Source: Aquanectria penicillioides
Taxonomy: Eukaryota; Ascomycota; Sordariomycetes; Hypocreales; Nectriaceae
Direction of reading: 5' to 3'
Assembly (NCBI GenBank): GCA_003415625.1
Contig: PYIU01000003.1
Span: forward strand, 4,154,001-4,218,000
DNA: 64,000 bases
Positions 35,140 through 46,956 of the stretch are shown in pieces. A program made the position numbers and the translations under genes. Below the pieces are notes generated by a model, which saw only the letters and a program-made list of their open reading frames with translations, had not been told where the DNA came from and ran no database searches. Each line of letters begins with the position of its first letter. Position 1 is the stretch's first letter.

Positions 35140-35602
35140 TGTGACGAGAATCTGTAGAGATGAAGGGACGTGAGGGGTTTGAGGGTGGAGGGCGCCTAAT
35201 ACGGGGGGAAGATTGAAACAAATATCGCACGAAGAGAAGCGGAGAGTTCGTGGGCCTTTTGGCTCGGTTGGCTTCCAACTTTTCGCCGCCGACTCACTCG
35301 GTAGTAAGTAGCCGTGGCACCCGTGCGGCCGTGATAGGTCCGAGCATTAGTAATGCGCGAGCTATGATGCAAGGGCACGCGGTGGCAAGTGCCGAGCCAG
35401 CGGACCCACAAGTTATTTTTCCTTCTGCGATGCAATCTCTGACGCAGAGCCTAAGAGGTCGCGATACGTCGGGCCAGTGACGCGCGGGGCACTTTCTGAC
35501 CGAACCAACGAAACCGGAGGTTTTTCTTCAACAATTTTTCTTCAAATTTTGTTTTTCATTCTATTGCTCCTGCGTTTGCAATTGAAGTTCTTTGATAGGG
35601 CC

Positions 35603-36446
35603 ATGTCGTCGGCATTGCTCGACAAATCGGGCGGTTCAGGCCAGTCTTCCCAGAGAGCAGAGCCTGCGTTGGCGCCTAGCGCTCAAGAGCGGCAAGTTTC
35701 TGCTGAAGGAAACGGTTCGGACAAGGCTGAGGCTGCCAGTGATAACGGCGAGAACCCACCCGCGCCTGCGCCTGCGCCCTCGCTTTGCGGTGTTTGTATT
35801 GTGAACCCGCCCAAGTACAAGTGTCCAAGATGCTATCTACCATAGTGAGTTACTGGTGAAAACTACTTTTCGCCCTTGTTGAAGTTGCTGACCACCCTGA
35901 AGTTGTTCAGTTGCGTGCAACAAGATCCATCGCGACAATCACCCTCCCGACCCAGAGCCTCGACCAAAACCTGAAGCTGCAGCCACACAACCAAAAGACC
36001 CTGGATCCCATTTCACATCTACCTCGCAACCAGTCGACCCGGCAAACCCCTTCCGCGCTCTCGAAACCTCCGACAAGCTCCGTCTTCTCTTCCAAAAGTA
36101 CCCTTTTCTACCCGACCAACTACTCCAGATCCATGCCGCGACGCTCCCACCCAAAGAAGAACACAATCCCAAGAAAGCCATACCCGCGTCGCTGCTGAAA
36201 GGACTTCCGCCCAAGAAGGAGACCTGGAACCACGACATCGGTATCCAGAATGGCAAGGAGGCCTTGCGCAAGGCGCGCCGCGCTCATGGCGAAGAAGGTG
36301 AGGCGATTCGCGAGTACTCTGAGTTGATTCTCCACCTCATCAATACCAACGATTCTGGGACAGATGTTACGAGCTTGTTGCGGCGGCAACTAGCACAACA
36401 AGATAACAAACTCATTGAACGTCTGATAGCCGAGGAGAAGCGATGA
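35603..36446 (+). CDS. HIT1: zf-HIT protein, HIT1/ZNHIT3-like, two exons
   Basis: Likely box C/D snoRNP assembly factor of the Hit1/ZNHIT3 group, acting in the nucleus with Rsa1/NUFIP (family knowledge). Exons 35603-35844 and 35903-36446; the 58-nt intron splits the zinc-finger tyrosine codon, has a CTGAC branch and ends in AAG. The protein has 261 residues. The zf-HIT ligands are all present: Cys62, Cys65, Cys74, Cys77, Cys82, Cys86, His90, His94 (CGVC, CPRC, YCSVAC, HRDNH). A Pro-rich linker is followed by a helical region (ALETSDKLRLLFQKYPFLP; LLQIHAATLPPK) and a C-terminal helix rich in Arg/Glu. It is longer than yeast Hit1 (164). Other zf-HIT families are possible, but the single N-terminal-half finger and FLPDQL-type helix favour HIT1. 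Confidence 0.82.
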
Positions 36447-36696
36447 GTCCCATGGATCCATGCGCAAAGAGAATGGCTGGTCCCATATTCGAACCTGACC
36501 CACATGGCAACCTGTAATAGGAAAATTCAATTTCAAGAATAGTTAATGATAATGAGAAAAAAAAAAGCACCTTGTTTGAATGAAGGTAGGTTTGTTTTGT
36601 CATGCCTATATCAAATGTGCCTGCCTACATTTACCCTCAGCCCTAAAACACTATGTTATAAATTTGTTCTGATGATGGTATGCCCCCAAGCGCTAC

Positions 36697-37869
36697 TCAT
36701 TCTTGAATATTTGAGAAAATCCTAGTCGTTGGTGATGCCAAGGCATTCAATTCTCCAGGTGTTAACGACTCAGTCCTGCCCTTGTTCCCACTGCCAACCC
36801 GTCCTCGCACAATGCTCCATTTCGAGTCTCTCTTCTTCCTTGTATCGCCATTTTGTGACCAATCCACCCGGTATAAATCTACAGCGGTGGCGCGCTGAGG
36901 GACCGAGCTGCCTTGGCTCAGTGTGTTCAAGGTTGACTCCGAGCCTCGGCGTGAACCAAAGTCGTGTCCATGAGGAGAAACCGGGCAGCTGCTCGCAACA
37001 TTGAGGAGGGATTCCTTTCTTGCTTCAGAGAAAGATTTACGACGGGGCGATGGCAATACATCTGCCCGCTGCGCCTCCACAGAGGACCGAATGTTGCTGG
37101 TGCTCATTCTTCGAGGAAGGTCGCCCATGCTGAAGCCGCGCCTGTGATGCGGCTGGAATGAAGGTTTAGAGAGGGGCTGGCCAGACTCCTCGTCAACCTC
37201 AACTGTCGGTTCAAGGATTGTGGGGCAAAGAGACAGAGAGCCGGTACGTTCGTATGGTCTCCCGCTACAGAGACTTTGGGTTCTTCGGTATAGGCGATTA
37301 TACTCTTGCAGGGAGATGTTGTGGGTGTTGATAGGCCCGTGTCCATGAGACGAGAGTCTGGCAAGCTTCTTTTCTGTCAATGGCTCGACAGTCGTGGTCT
37401 TGGCAAATTGAGAAGCAGCAACTTTGGGGACATGTTTGTAGGGAGGAGGCTTCATTGCATTGTCATCATCCTTCTTGGGGTCCCAGTTAGAGCTCTTGAT
37501 AGAGAAGTGACTGAAGAGACTACTACGTCGAGAGCTTGGGGCGGAGCTGGAGATTTGTTTGAGCTTGCTTTTCGGATCCGTCGTCCTCGGCGAAGGTGTC
37601 GGAAGGTCTTTCAAGTAATCGCCCTTTAAATAATCCTCTCGGGATAGTGTCGAGGAATCATCATCATCTTTGTCGTATATGTCTTCCTTGTCATCCTTGT
37701 CGTCGATGTCTTTCCCAAGGGATGCCACCAGAGAGAGCTTCCTGGCCAACTCGCGAGGGTCAGCAGACAGCTTCAACGCCTTCGGTCTGAACTTGGAGAT
37801 TTTGGTCATAGTCTTGGGAGGCGCAGCTGGTTCCACCGGAACTCCAGTTTCGACCACGGTGACGGTCAT
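36697..37869 (-). CDS. Unknown Ser/Arg-rich protein
   Basis: An uninterrupted 390-codon frame; I do not recognise the family. The N-terminus (MTVTVVETGVPVEPAAPP) is followed by KFRPKALKLSADPRELARKLSLV, a long acidic run (KDIDDKDDKEDIYDKDDDD), several basic Ser clusters (SSRRSSLF, GFSMGDLPRRMS, RRKSFSEARKES) that look like kinase-target sites, and a C-terminal block VDLYRVDWSQNGDTRKKRDSK. No membrane segment or enzyme motif. Predicted largely disordered by composition. The clean reading frame over 1.17 kb and the ordered C-terminal block argue for a real gene, perhaps specific to Sordariomycetes. Confidence 0.7.
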   Translation of the reverse strand: MTVTVVETGVPVEPAAPPKTMTKISKFRPKALKLSADPRELARKLSLVASLGKDIDDKDDKEDIYDKDDDDSSTLSREDYLKGDYLKDLPTPSPRTTDPKSKLKQISSSAPSSRRSSLFSHFSIKSSNWDPKKDDDNAMKPPPYKHVPKVAASQFAKTTTVEPLTEKKLARLSSHGHGPINTHNISLQEYNRLYRRTQSLCSGRPYERTGSLSLCPTILEPTVEVDEESGQPLSKPSFQPHHRRGFSMGDLPRRMSTSNIRSSVEAQRADVLPSPRRKSFSEARKESLLNVASSCPVSPHGHDFGSRRGSESTLNTLSQGSSVPQRATAVDLYRVDWSQNGDTRKKRDSKWSIVRGRVGSGNKGRTESLTPGELNALASPTTRIFSNIQE

Positions 37870-40800
37870 GGTGATGGAGTTCAGTGGAGCGAGATGGAGA
37901 GATAGGGAAGGGGTCGGCTAGGGATGCCCAAGGGTATGCTGCCGCGATAATGGGCAAGAGATGGAAGACCCGGAACCAAGTTGCTTCGAGTCGTTTCTTA
38001 TGAGAGCCCTGAAGATTGTGGTGATTCGAGCGGTTGTGTTTTGGTCAAGAAATGGACATAAACGGCACTACGTCACGATATGTGTGGCACGGGAGAGTTG
38101 AGGGAAGATATATGAAATCTACAGCTGGCTGAGAGATGCCCTACCCCCCCTCCTTCCCCTCCTCCCCCCAGGGTTTCAACTCTGATTGTCTAGCAACAGG
38201 CATGGTCTATTGGGCCTCGCCCGCGGGGCGGAAAGTCTGAATTCGACGCGAGGTTCATGATGGGCTATTGTCTCTACTGGTAGACGCCATGGCGCATCTG
38301 AGTCGCACCCTCGCGGCAAATGTGGGGATGATATGGGCGGAGGCTATCTGGCATAGCTGTGATGGCCAGTATCTGATGGCCGGAGAAGGCTAGGTCTAAG
38401 AAGCATGTTTCTAGGGTGCTGACCATGACCTTGGTGTGAGCACAAAGAATGACGCTTTGAGGAAGCTTCTGAGACCAAATTGGGTTTCCAATGTCTCGGA
38501 GTCAAGGATCCTCGATTCTTGACGCCTCGAGGATGGATTCCTTGACACCAACAAGGCAAAAAGACTTGACGCCGCGCCCTGTTTGAAATGGTTTGGGTCA
38601 AGCCGGGCAATGAGGCGACGGCTGTACAACGATCGCGTCCTTTCTCGCCATCGGCCGAGTTGCTGGTCTCATGATGGTATCGGGGCGGGGTCGTAACTGA
38701 CTCTCTCGTCAAGGCTGATGGCTGGAATGCAATTCCAGTCTCTGAGGCAATGTTACTGAGGCAGGATGGTACATCCATCGAACCTTAACAAGATTAGATT
38801 GGCCAGCGATAGGCTTCCAGTATTACTTGTGTGGTCGGCTGCGGAGGCACTTCGCTTTCTCAGAGTGATAAGTGACTGGTATTATGTCCCATCCTACCAA
38901 GGCTTTGTGACATCATGTGATGATCATGGGGCCATTTTCCTCGATAGCACTCCAAATGAGCTAACCAGACAATCCAACGAGAAAGGAGAGAGAAATAAAG
39001 CGAAGACGAAGGGAATACCAAGTCCTAGAATGAGAGGTCGCTATCCACGCACATGATGTGGCGATAGTCACGAGTAGAGAGATATGCCCTGGCCAAGTGC
39101 GGCTGGTTCTGCCATGTTGTGTGTGAGCTTGGCAAATGGCACCGCGCTGACGCAAGCCAAGCACGGCGAATCCCTTCGGGAATGGGAATGTATCAAGGGA
39201 CGGGTAATCGATGAGCCCTACAAGCCTTGGAGCACAAGGGAGGCGCCCCTCCAAGGATTTAGCGATTGGGGCACTATGGACAAATTGCCTGACAAAATAC
39301 ACCCAGTCCAGTAGCGTGGGGTGCTCTTTGTAAACTACCGCTATCAATTATAATTCTCCAAAGGGTGACGATTTTTATTTTATTTTTTATTTTTTTTACG
39401 TCCAGGTCGTAGTAGCACTTGCACCCAGGAGTATGTTGCAGTAGATCCTGGCGTGGTAGAGTGGGCAAGCGTTGGCTTCACCGTTCAGCCGCTTCATCGC
39501 AGGCAAATTGCCCGTCAATCCAGAATCCTGATGGATTGCTGGGAGTATTATTCTGGGTGGGTGGCATTAGTTCATCGTAAATCAAACCACAGTTTAGTTT
39601 CGCTTGAGAACAAAGATGCTGGACAAGCCCTACGGTGCGATTGGGGATTGAGAAACCACCAAATGTCTCCAACAACTCTGTTGGAAGGGGCAACTCAGAG
39701 GCAGGCCAAGTGACTTCCCAAATATTTTAAGAAGAGCATTGTATGAATTCCACCTGGCCCAGAGTCGGGCTTGTCAGAGAAGCAAAGGCTAGGTAGGTAG
39801 TTAACAGAGGCTTAGAGCATCCTTTAGGGGAAAGGTGTAGAGCATCCACAGCCCCGCTAGCTTTTCGAAAGCGCGCAGTGATGATAGCGAATTGACAGCG
39901 AGCGAGAGGGCGGGGACCAGCAGATTACAGTTGCCACCAAGGTTTAGTCAAAAACTCTCTTGGAGGATTCCAGGCAAACTCGATAATGTGCTATTGGTGA
40001 GTTTCCCTACAAGTCATTCTAGTGCTGGTTGCCGGGACAGGAGGCAAGATGTTTCGTCTAAAGTGTCGTTAGGCGGTTGCCCGAAATGGGACAGGCTAGG
40101 TTCACAGGAGTCTTGACGGGGAAAAGATGCGATTGTTGACAAGAAACAGAACCCCCGCTGGTTTCAATCCGTCAAACGTTGATGGCTTAACTGTTGCGAG
40201 TAAGCCACTTCCCCCGACTCAACCCACAGTAGTTCCGAGCATCAGCAGACGACGACGACGGCGTCAGGAAGGACCAGACCGCGGGGTTGAGAGGGGTCTC
40301 GCAAGTTTTGTGAGATAAGATGGGCTCCGAGGGCTAGATCTGCGCCTGACGAGGCCGATTACGGACCCAGGTGTTGTCACTGAGCCGCAATAGGTGAATT
40401 GCCAGGGTATACGATTGCACGATTGGGGGGCGCTTGGATTGTTGCCATCTTCGCAGAGGCACTTGGGTGACATGGTACCGATTGGCTGTAGCGGAATCCC
40501 ACGTGCTCGGGGAGTGCGGGCGGGATACGCCCACGCGAGTGACATGTGAGGTAGGCGGCGCCAGTGAGAGCGTGCACCTAGGAGCCAGAGTTGACAGACG
40601 CATCATGGTTCGAGGAGTTGTCGTTGATGCATCTCATGCTGGCGAATCCCTAGTTGGTGTCTCTCCACAACCGCAAGGTTACATCGGAGGGGCAGGGATC
40701 CGGGCCTTATGTTGTCATTGATATGAGCGTGTCGCGATCGACAATCCTAAGCAAGGATGTCCCGAGGGTGGGAAGGACTGGGATGCCTTGCCTACTCGCA

Positions 40801-43241
40801 CGTCTACAAATAAGAACGAGGAGAAATTGACAGGTAAAACAACGCGTCGAATGATGTTGAGAGAGGAATCCATGGGAATGAATGACAGGGGTGTCTTGAG
40901 TGGCCATTGATGGATGGATTGCTTTTTATTCCAGGGCTGGTTGATTTGTGATGGACGAGGTGGAGAGCTGAATACTACGGTGCCAACTTGGGTTGGTAGG
41001 TCGATAGGTAGGTACCTACCGTAGTCTGGCATCGGGACCCCAGGAAAGCGTCTAAACTCCTGTCAGCAGGTGGTGACAGTGATGCATGCGAGGGCACGAG
41101 GCTGGTGCCTACCTACCTGGATGGATGGCGACCTTACATAGGTAGTAGCTGTGCTACCTACCTAGGTGACATTGAGGACGCAAGATGCACATTCGAAACG
41201 AGGCGCTAGAAGGGACGACAGAGACCATCCCTTTCAAGTGTGCGCAGGTAGGGCAACGGTGCTCACGTTTCACGACTTTCCGTCTTGTACACCGAGCGCC
41301 AGGCTCGATTGAAGGTTCCCGAGAGGTCTGGACTTCCAGCATGCAGCATCCGGCAAGGCCTTGATACTGGTGCAACCGCACGTGGTGGGGGGAGAGCGAA
41401 CCAGAGAATGCAGTTCGTAGTTTGCCGAGAGACTTGTGCTTGTTGACCTGCATGGCGGAACGGCGAGCAAACGCTTATCACCAAATTGACATGGATGAGC
41501 TGTATCGGGAAATCCGTCTCAAGTTATTCTTATACACTTTTTTCTTTCTTGGTTTTCGTGTTTCATCTCCGCCTGTATTGGGCTGTTGGCCTGCAGGAAG
41601 GAAACGAACAAACCTTGCTTTTACTTCTCCGCATCATAAAGATAGGTTCATTCTATAGGTAGGCCGGTCGCACTTACTTGGGTGCGTACCGACAGTAGGG
41701 ACTGTAAGTGAGTGGGTAACCTTCAATTCTCCGAGCAAATAGTGAGGTGCAATTTTGTAAATTAATTTTGCCTCGAGCCGCCTCGGGCCGTTGAATGCCA
41801 GCCAGCCGGCCAGGCTTTTCTCGTTTTCTCCAGGGTCGGCCTCGCGGGCTTTCTCCTGGGCGATACGGCCGCACGGCAGAACTCGTCCGCCTCAAGGCCA
41901 TACCATACCCATTCCGCTGGATCGGGTTCAATGGGGTTGAATGGGGTCACCCACGCCCATCGAATGGATCCAGCCGAGGATGCCACCCTCCTCTCGGTGG
42001 TGGCACTGGTGAGTGACATGTTCTCCTCCCCGGCCAGACCCTGCTTGTCCTCGGCCACCGTCCCTTAGTCAGTGCGTGCCGCCAACGCCAACGCCAATGT
42101 AGCATGATCCTGGCACCAGCACTCGCGCTTGTAGCGACACCGCATGGGGAGAGGCACACCGGTGCAGATAATAGGCTTGTTTCTCAGGGCGCGCAGCGAC
42201 CCAACGCCGTGGGCCGCAGGGGCATTGAGCGCTGTCCGAACACGACCCCTGGGCCGCTACCTGAGGTCGGTACATTACATTACATGCGCGCTCGCATGTA
42301 GGTATGTCGTTAATAGCAATAGTAATCATAGCGGGAGCCCGACACCCTCTTTCAACTTAACCCGGGTGCTTCCCCCTCAACAACATCCCATCTCATCCCG
42401 CACCGAAACGTCCTACGTTCAACCTTCTGCGTCCACCCTCGATGCTCGCGAGACCCGTTGTCGGTTGCGTGTCTTGACCAGACACCGCTCGCTGTCCATT
42501 CCCGCCGCCCTTGCCAATCTCGCCTCCCCTCGCCAACCCAAAACCAACCCGCACTCGCCCACGCTCCATCGCCTCCCAACCAACCCAGGCCTGCGCGCAC
42601 GCTGCCCCTCTGACGTGCAGCCGCCTTGAGACCACCAGGGAGACCGCCGGGGAAACCACCAAGCACTCCCGCCATTACCCAGCTCCATCGTTCGTTGGCT
42701 CGCTCACTGGAATTGACCGACGAGCGTTCGCACTCGATTAAACCGTACAAGTACAGTACGAGTCGTGCTGGTCCGCATGTCAATACCTCTGCATCAGTCC
42801 GCGCGCTGACATGACTTGTCGACTGACACAGCTCGACGACAGGTCTCAGTTGCTCCAGCCCGGCCACTGCCCGTTCTCCATTCTTGGACATTTGGTCCAT
42901 CGGCGGTTGGAAAAGCCTCGTGGCCGAAGAGGCGTTTTCTTCCCCGTGCCTCCGATCCCTCCTTATTCTTAACTTCCCCAAGTCTGTTAGTAACCTCGTC
43001 TTCATCTGTGTCCCATCTTTAGCCGTTCTTTCCCTTGGGTTTTTTTTTTCTTTCCCTCTTCGTGTTCCTCCCCCCCCCTCCATCAACTGTTCTTGCTTCC
43101 CTGCGCTTGCTCCCCATTTCCTTCCTCCTTCTTTTGGCCCCTGGGGTCTCCTCGCCCTTCCCCACCACCGGCTCCCTTCTTGAACTCTCTGGTGTCATAT
43201 GTTCCTCTTCACCTCAGTTGCGAGTCGCTCAGGCTGCGACC
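37870..43241. other. 5.4-kb gene-poor block
   Basis: No supported gene. Frames are short. AGGTAGGTA-type repeats recur (about 39791, 40994, 41107, 41139, 41655 and 42299). From about 42340 the plus strand becomes C/T-rich and is probably the promoter and leader of the RasGEF gene. Confidence 0.55.
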
Positions 43242-46200
43242 ATGCATCCCAATCATGCTGGTTCACGACAAGCTCACCCAATTCCAGGCTCTGCGCCGAC
43301 TTCCCACCCACGCCCACTAGCCAACCCGACCCCTCGTTACTCGCCCCTCGGCGCGCAGTCCAACATCGCCAATTCCGCCACCCGTCCTCCCGCCGCCTCT
43401 GCTGGTCCGAACCTCAGAGCACATCCTCATCATCCCGCTCACCCCAATAGCCGCCAGGATTCTGTCGGTTCAATTGTCGACGACCCGTTCTTCCAGCGAT
43501 ATAGTTCCGCGGTTCCCGTTGACGATCCCTCAGACGACTCGGACGGCAGCTCTGTCTACCAATCCCTTCCCGACGAAGACAACGACCACAACTTCCGAGA
43601 CGACCAGCTCCCTGACAATCGCGATAGCAATGACAATAACCCAGACCAATATTGGCTGCCCCCTCGTCGAGAGTCTCTGACCGCCCCCCTACTTCGCATT
43701 GGGTATGTATGTTCCATTGCTCAACACACGGACCCCACACCCTGTCTGGCCTTCGCGGGGCAGGGGGGTGGTGGTCCCGTCTCGTGTGAGTATGAGACAC
43801 GTCGGACATGCGGGGACTAACTGTGGCCTTCTAGTCACCTCCGTCCTCCACAATGGAGGGCTTCAATATCGCCGTCATTGGGTCTACGGGTGTCGGAAAA
43901 TCCTCCTTCGTTCAACGGGTCCTCGGCCTGACCCGGCCGCCCATCTCAAACGCTTCCAGCGTCCGCATGCTGGTCGACAACACATCCCACGTCATCACAC
44001 TTCTCGAGCTGGACCTAGAGTACTTTGAATTAAATCCAAATCAGCCGATCCAATGGCCAAAGCAAATGAATGGGCACATTGTGCCCCGCGTCGATGCCGC
44101 CCTCATCCTTTACGATGTCATGAACCGGGAGTCTATTCACGAGCTCCCCCAAACACTTGGTGCGTTGTACTCCCTCACTACGACGAGAAACAGTATTGAC
44201 TTGTGATGTAGCCGCACTCACCAACTCTGGTCTTCCATCCAGCCTGGTCGCGTGCAAATGCGAAAACCCAGAAGATAACTGGCAGGTTGACGCAGAGGCA
44301 ATCGCAAATCATCAGATATTCAGGTCATGTGTCGCAACCTACAAGGTCTCTTCAGAAAAACCAGAGATTGCGAGAATGTGTCTTCACACGATCCTTCGCG
44401 CCGCGATTTCTCATAGAAGGGGTAGGGTTCATACTGTGCACCGATGAAACGGACAAGCGCTGATACCACGGCCTAGAAGAGAATGGCGAGACGGTCTCGC
44501 GCCGCCGAGCACAATCTGCCGCCAATCTCGAAGCCCCCGATCCAACTGCCGGACGACCGCTCAGTCAACACAGCAAACATAGTAGAGCCAGCTCCGACTT
44601 TTCTCTCCTACGCGGCCTCACAAACCCTCCCGGCACCGAAAACTACCGTGCTCGCAGTCCTCGAGTTGCCCAGAATCAAAATGCCATCCAGACTCCAATG
44701 GCTGACCCCACCCAGCCGCAAACAGTGAGCAGCATGCTTAGAACACCTGGTATTCGACTTGATAAGCAAGGAATTGACATTCATGGGGACTTGGAGGAAT
44801 CCGATGCCGACTCGTACCGATACTCAGACGACATTCCTATTCTGCAGCGCAACGATGATAGTGTTCTTGATAAGCCCGCCAAGATCGCAGGGGTATCATT
44901 TGATGACTTGGTGGACCGCCTGCTCGCGCCCAGGCTATCCAGGGCAGACAACAACTTCTCGGACATATTTCTATGCCTTTATCGGAAGTTCGCAGCTCCC
45001 GGCGAGCTTTTCTCTGCCATTCTTACTCGACTGGATCAAGTTCGAGAGGACAAGATGGCACATTACCTTTCAAAAACCGCAACGCAACTCCGTATCATCG
45101 AAATGGTAGCTAAATGGGTGTCGTTGTATCCAGGCGACTTCGCACGACCACTAACCAGGCGAAACTTGGAGGAGTTTATTAAGCATCTTTCGACAGAGCC
45201 CATCTTCTCCATTGCTGCCCAGCACATGCGTCGAAATCTCCAATTCAATGTCATGGAGGATGACGATACCGGTTGGGCAAATTCGGATGACACCGGTGAT
45301 ATCATTGCGAGCGAGATATTGTCCAAGGACATCAATGACTTGTCACTCGGCGTCAGTGCCCTTCAAGTTGAAGACGATGCCGATGGAAGACCCTCGGGAA
45401 GCTCCGAAACCTCATTCCCAGACAGGGGAAGCAGTGTTGGGAGTCAAGTGCAATTTCACTCGTTTGACGATTACGAGAGAGCCGCAACTAGCCTGGAACC
45501 CGCCGACACTTTGCCAATGAACAAATTTAGGTATCACATATTCATGGATATCCCAGATGACGATGTGGCCGACGAATTAACTCGTATCGACTGGATCATG
45601 TTTTCCTCCATTCGGATTCGAGACTTTGTCAGGCACGTTAGTTTGTCAGCATCTCAAAAGGAGAAGTGTAAAAGTTTGAGAAATGTCAATCGAATGATCA
45701 ATCACTTCAACCACGTCGCCAAGTGGGTTGCAAACATGATTTTGTTACGAGACAAGGCAAAACACCGAGCGCAGATGTTGGAGAAGTTTATGAATATTGC
45801 ATTGAAGCTACGACAACTTAATAACTATAACGGATTGGCTGCCATCTTGGCTGGAGTGAACGGAACTGCCATCCACCGATTAACCCAGACTCGATCGCTT
45901 GTGTCAACCGAAACCCAGAAACGATTCGCAAGGCTCGTAATTCTGATGGGAACGCAAAAGAGCCACTTCGCGTATCGACTGGCGTGGGAAAACTCTCCTC
46001 TCCCACGCATACCCTTCATCCCACTTCACAGGCGAGATCTGGTATCCGCCGAGGAGGGCAGCAAGACATTTGTTGGCCCAGACGGTGACCGTATCAACTG
46101 GAAGAAGTTTGAGGTATTGGGAGAGGTCCTGCTTCCGATTATGAAAAGCCAGGGCAGCGCTTACCCTAATCTCACCAAGCACGACAGTGCTCGGGAACTA

Positions 46201-46378
46201 ATTTTGAACTGCCGCATGCCTACGGATGACGAGGTAAGTGATGATAGTCTGTGTAGTAGTCAGACGTGCCCTTCTAACGTGACACTAGGATATCTACCAA
46301 CGAAGCGTCCAGGTTGAGAGCACCTCAGGGGGCGCGGCCGAGCCGCCCAAGAAGAAGTTTCCGTGGTTTGCCAAATAG
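43242..46378 (+). CDS. Pseudo-GTPase/RasGEF fusion protein, five exons
   Basis: Exons: 43242-43706, 43835-44159, 44212-44421, 44477-46233, 46289-46378; 948 residues. Residues 1-160 are low complexity. A Ras-like domain (about 163-330) has a good P-loop, GSTGVGKSS (171-179), but the usual DxxG is replaced by LELDLEYFE and N/TKxD by ACKCEN, so nucleotide hydrolysis looks impaired. After a Ser-rich linker come a RasGEF N-domain (about 470-600; GVSFDDLVDRLLAPRLS) and a Cdc25-type RasGEF domain (about 690-930): DELTRIDWIMFSSI, RMINHFNHVAKWVANMI, NNYNGLAAILAGVNGTAIHRL, SHFAYRLAW. The C-terminus is KKKFPWFAK. Family knowledge: RasGEF domains load Ras-type GTPases with GTP, at membranes. A Ras-like module fused to a GEF suggests self-regulation or scaffolding (inference). 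Confidence 0.87.
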
Positions 46379-46956
46379 GAGGAAGCGTGAGGAGTTAGGG
46401 TGACTTCCTGGTGTATGTTTCTATTTTGAGCATCATGGGATTGGTATTTGGCGGAGACATAATCTTAGACTTCAGGGGTGCCATATCGGAGTATTGCAAT
46501 CGTGAGAGCATCTTCAGCAATGCATAGTGGGAGTTGGACTTTTCATGTTCTTGGTTGCCTAATGGTGCATGGTGGATCACTCCCATGGCCAAGAGGGGGG
46601 ATTTTTCGAGGTCTCCTGGTGTCTTGGGTTTGTTTTTTTATTCTATTCTTCTAGTTTCTCGGAAGTAATCTATTTGGGCCAGGTTCCGACCTTCCCAGAT
46701 TTATGCAAATTCTTGGCTCCTTCCTCATCAACATAGACGAAACGCAATTGCAGGAGCTCATGAGTTTAAGCGAAACCCCTGCACCTGCTCAGTGGGACCT
46801 GGGCTGCTCACTATTGCCTCTTCGTGAGTACTCTGCTTTGCAGGCAACAAACTCTTCGTTTTCATAATCCTGCTCTTTACCTCTCAACAGAACTTGTCAC
46901 TCGGTTTAATTTAGGTCTTTTGCATCACCACCGTACGATAATGCCCGTGCGGGAAT
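46379..46956. other. Intergenic; nothing recognised
   Basis: RasGEF 3' end to the start of the next gene. T-rich, with no coding signal. Confidence 0.6.

Noticed and set aside
35139..35278. NFU1 start at 35278
   Set aside because: The codon there is TTG, and the reading lacks any ATG before the domain.
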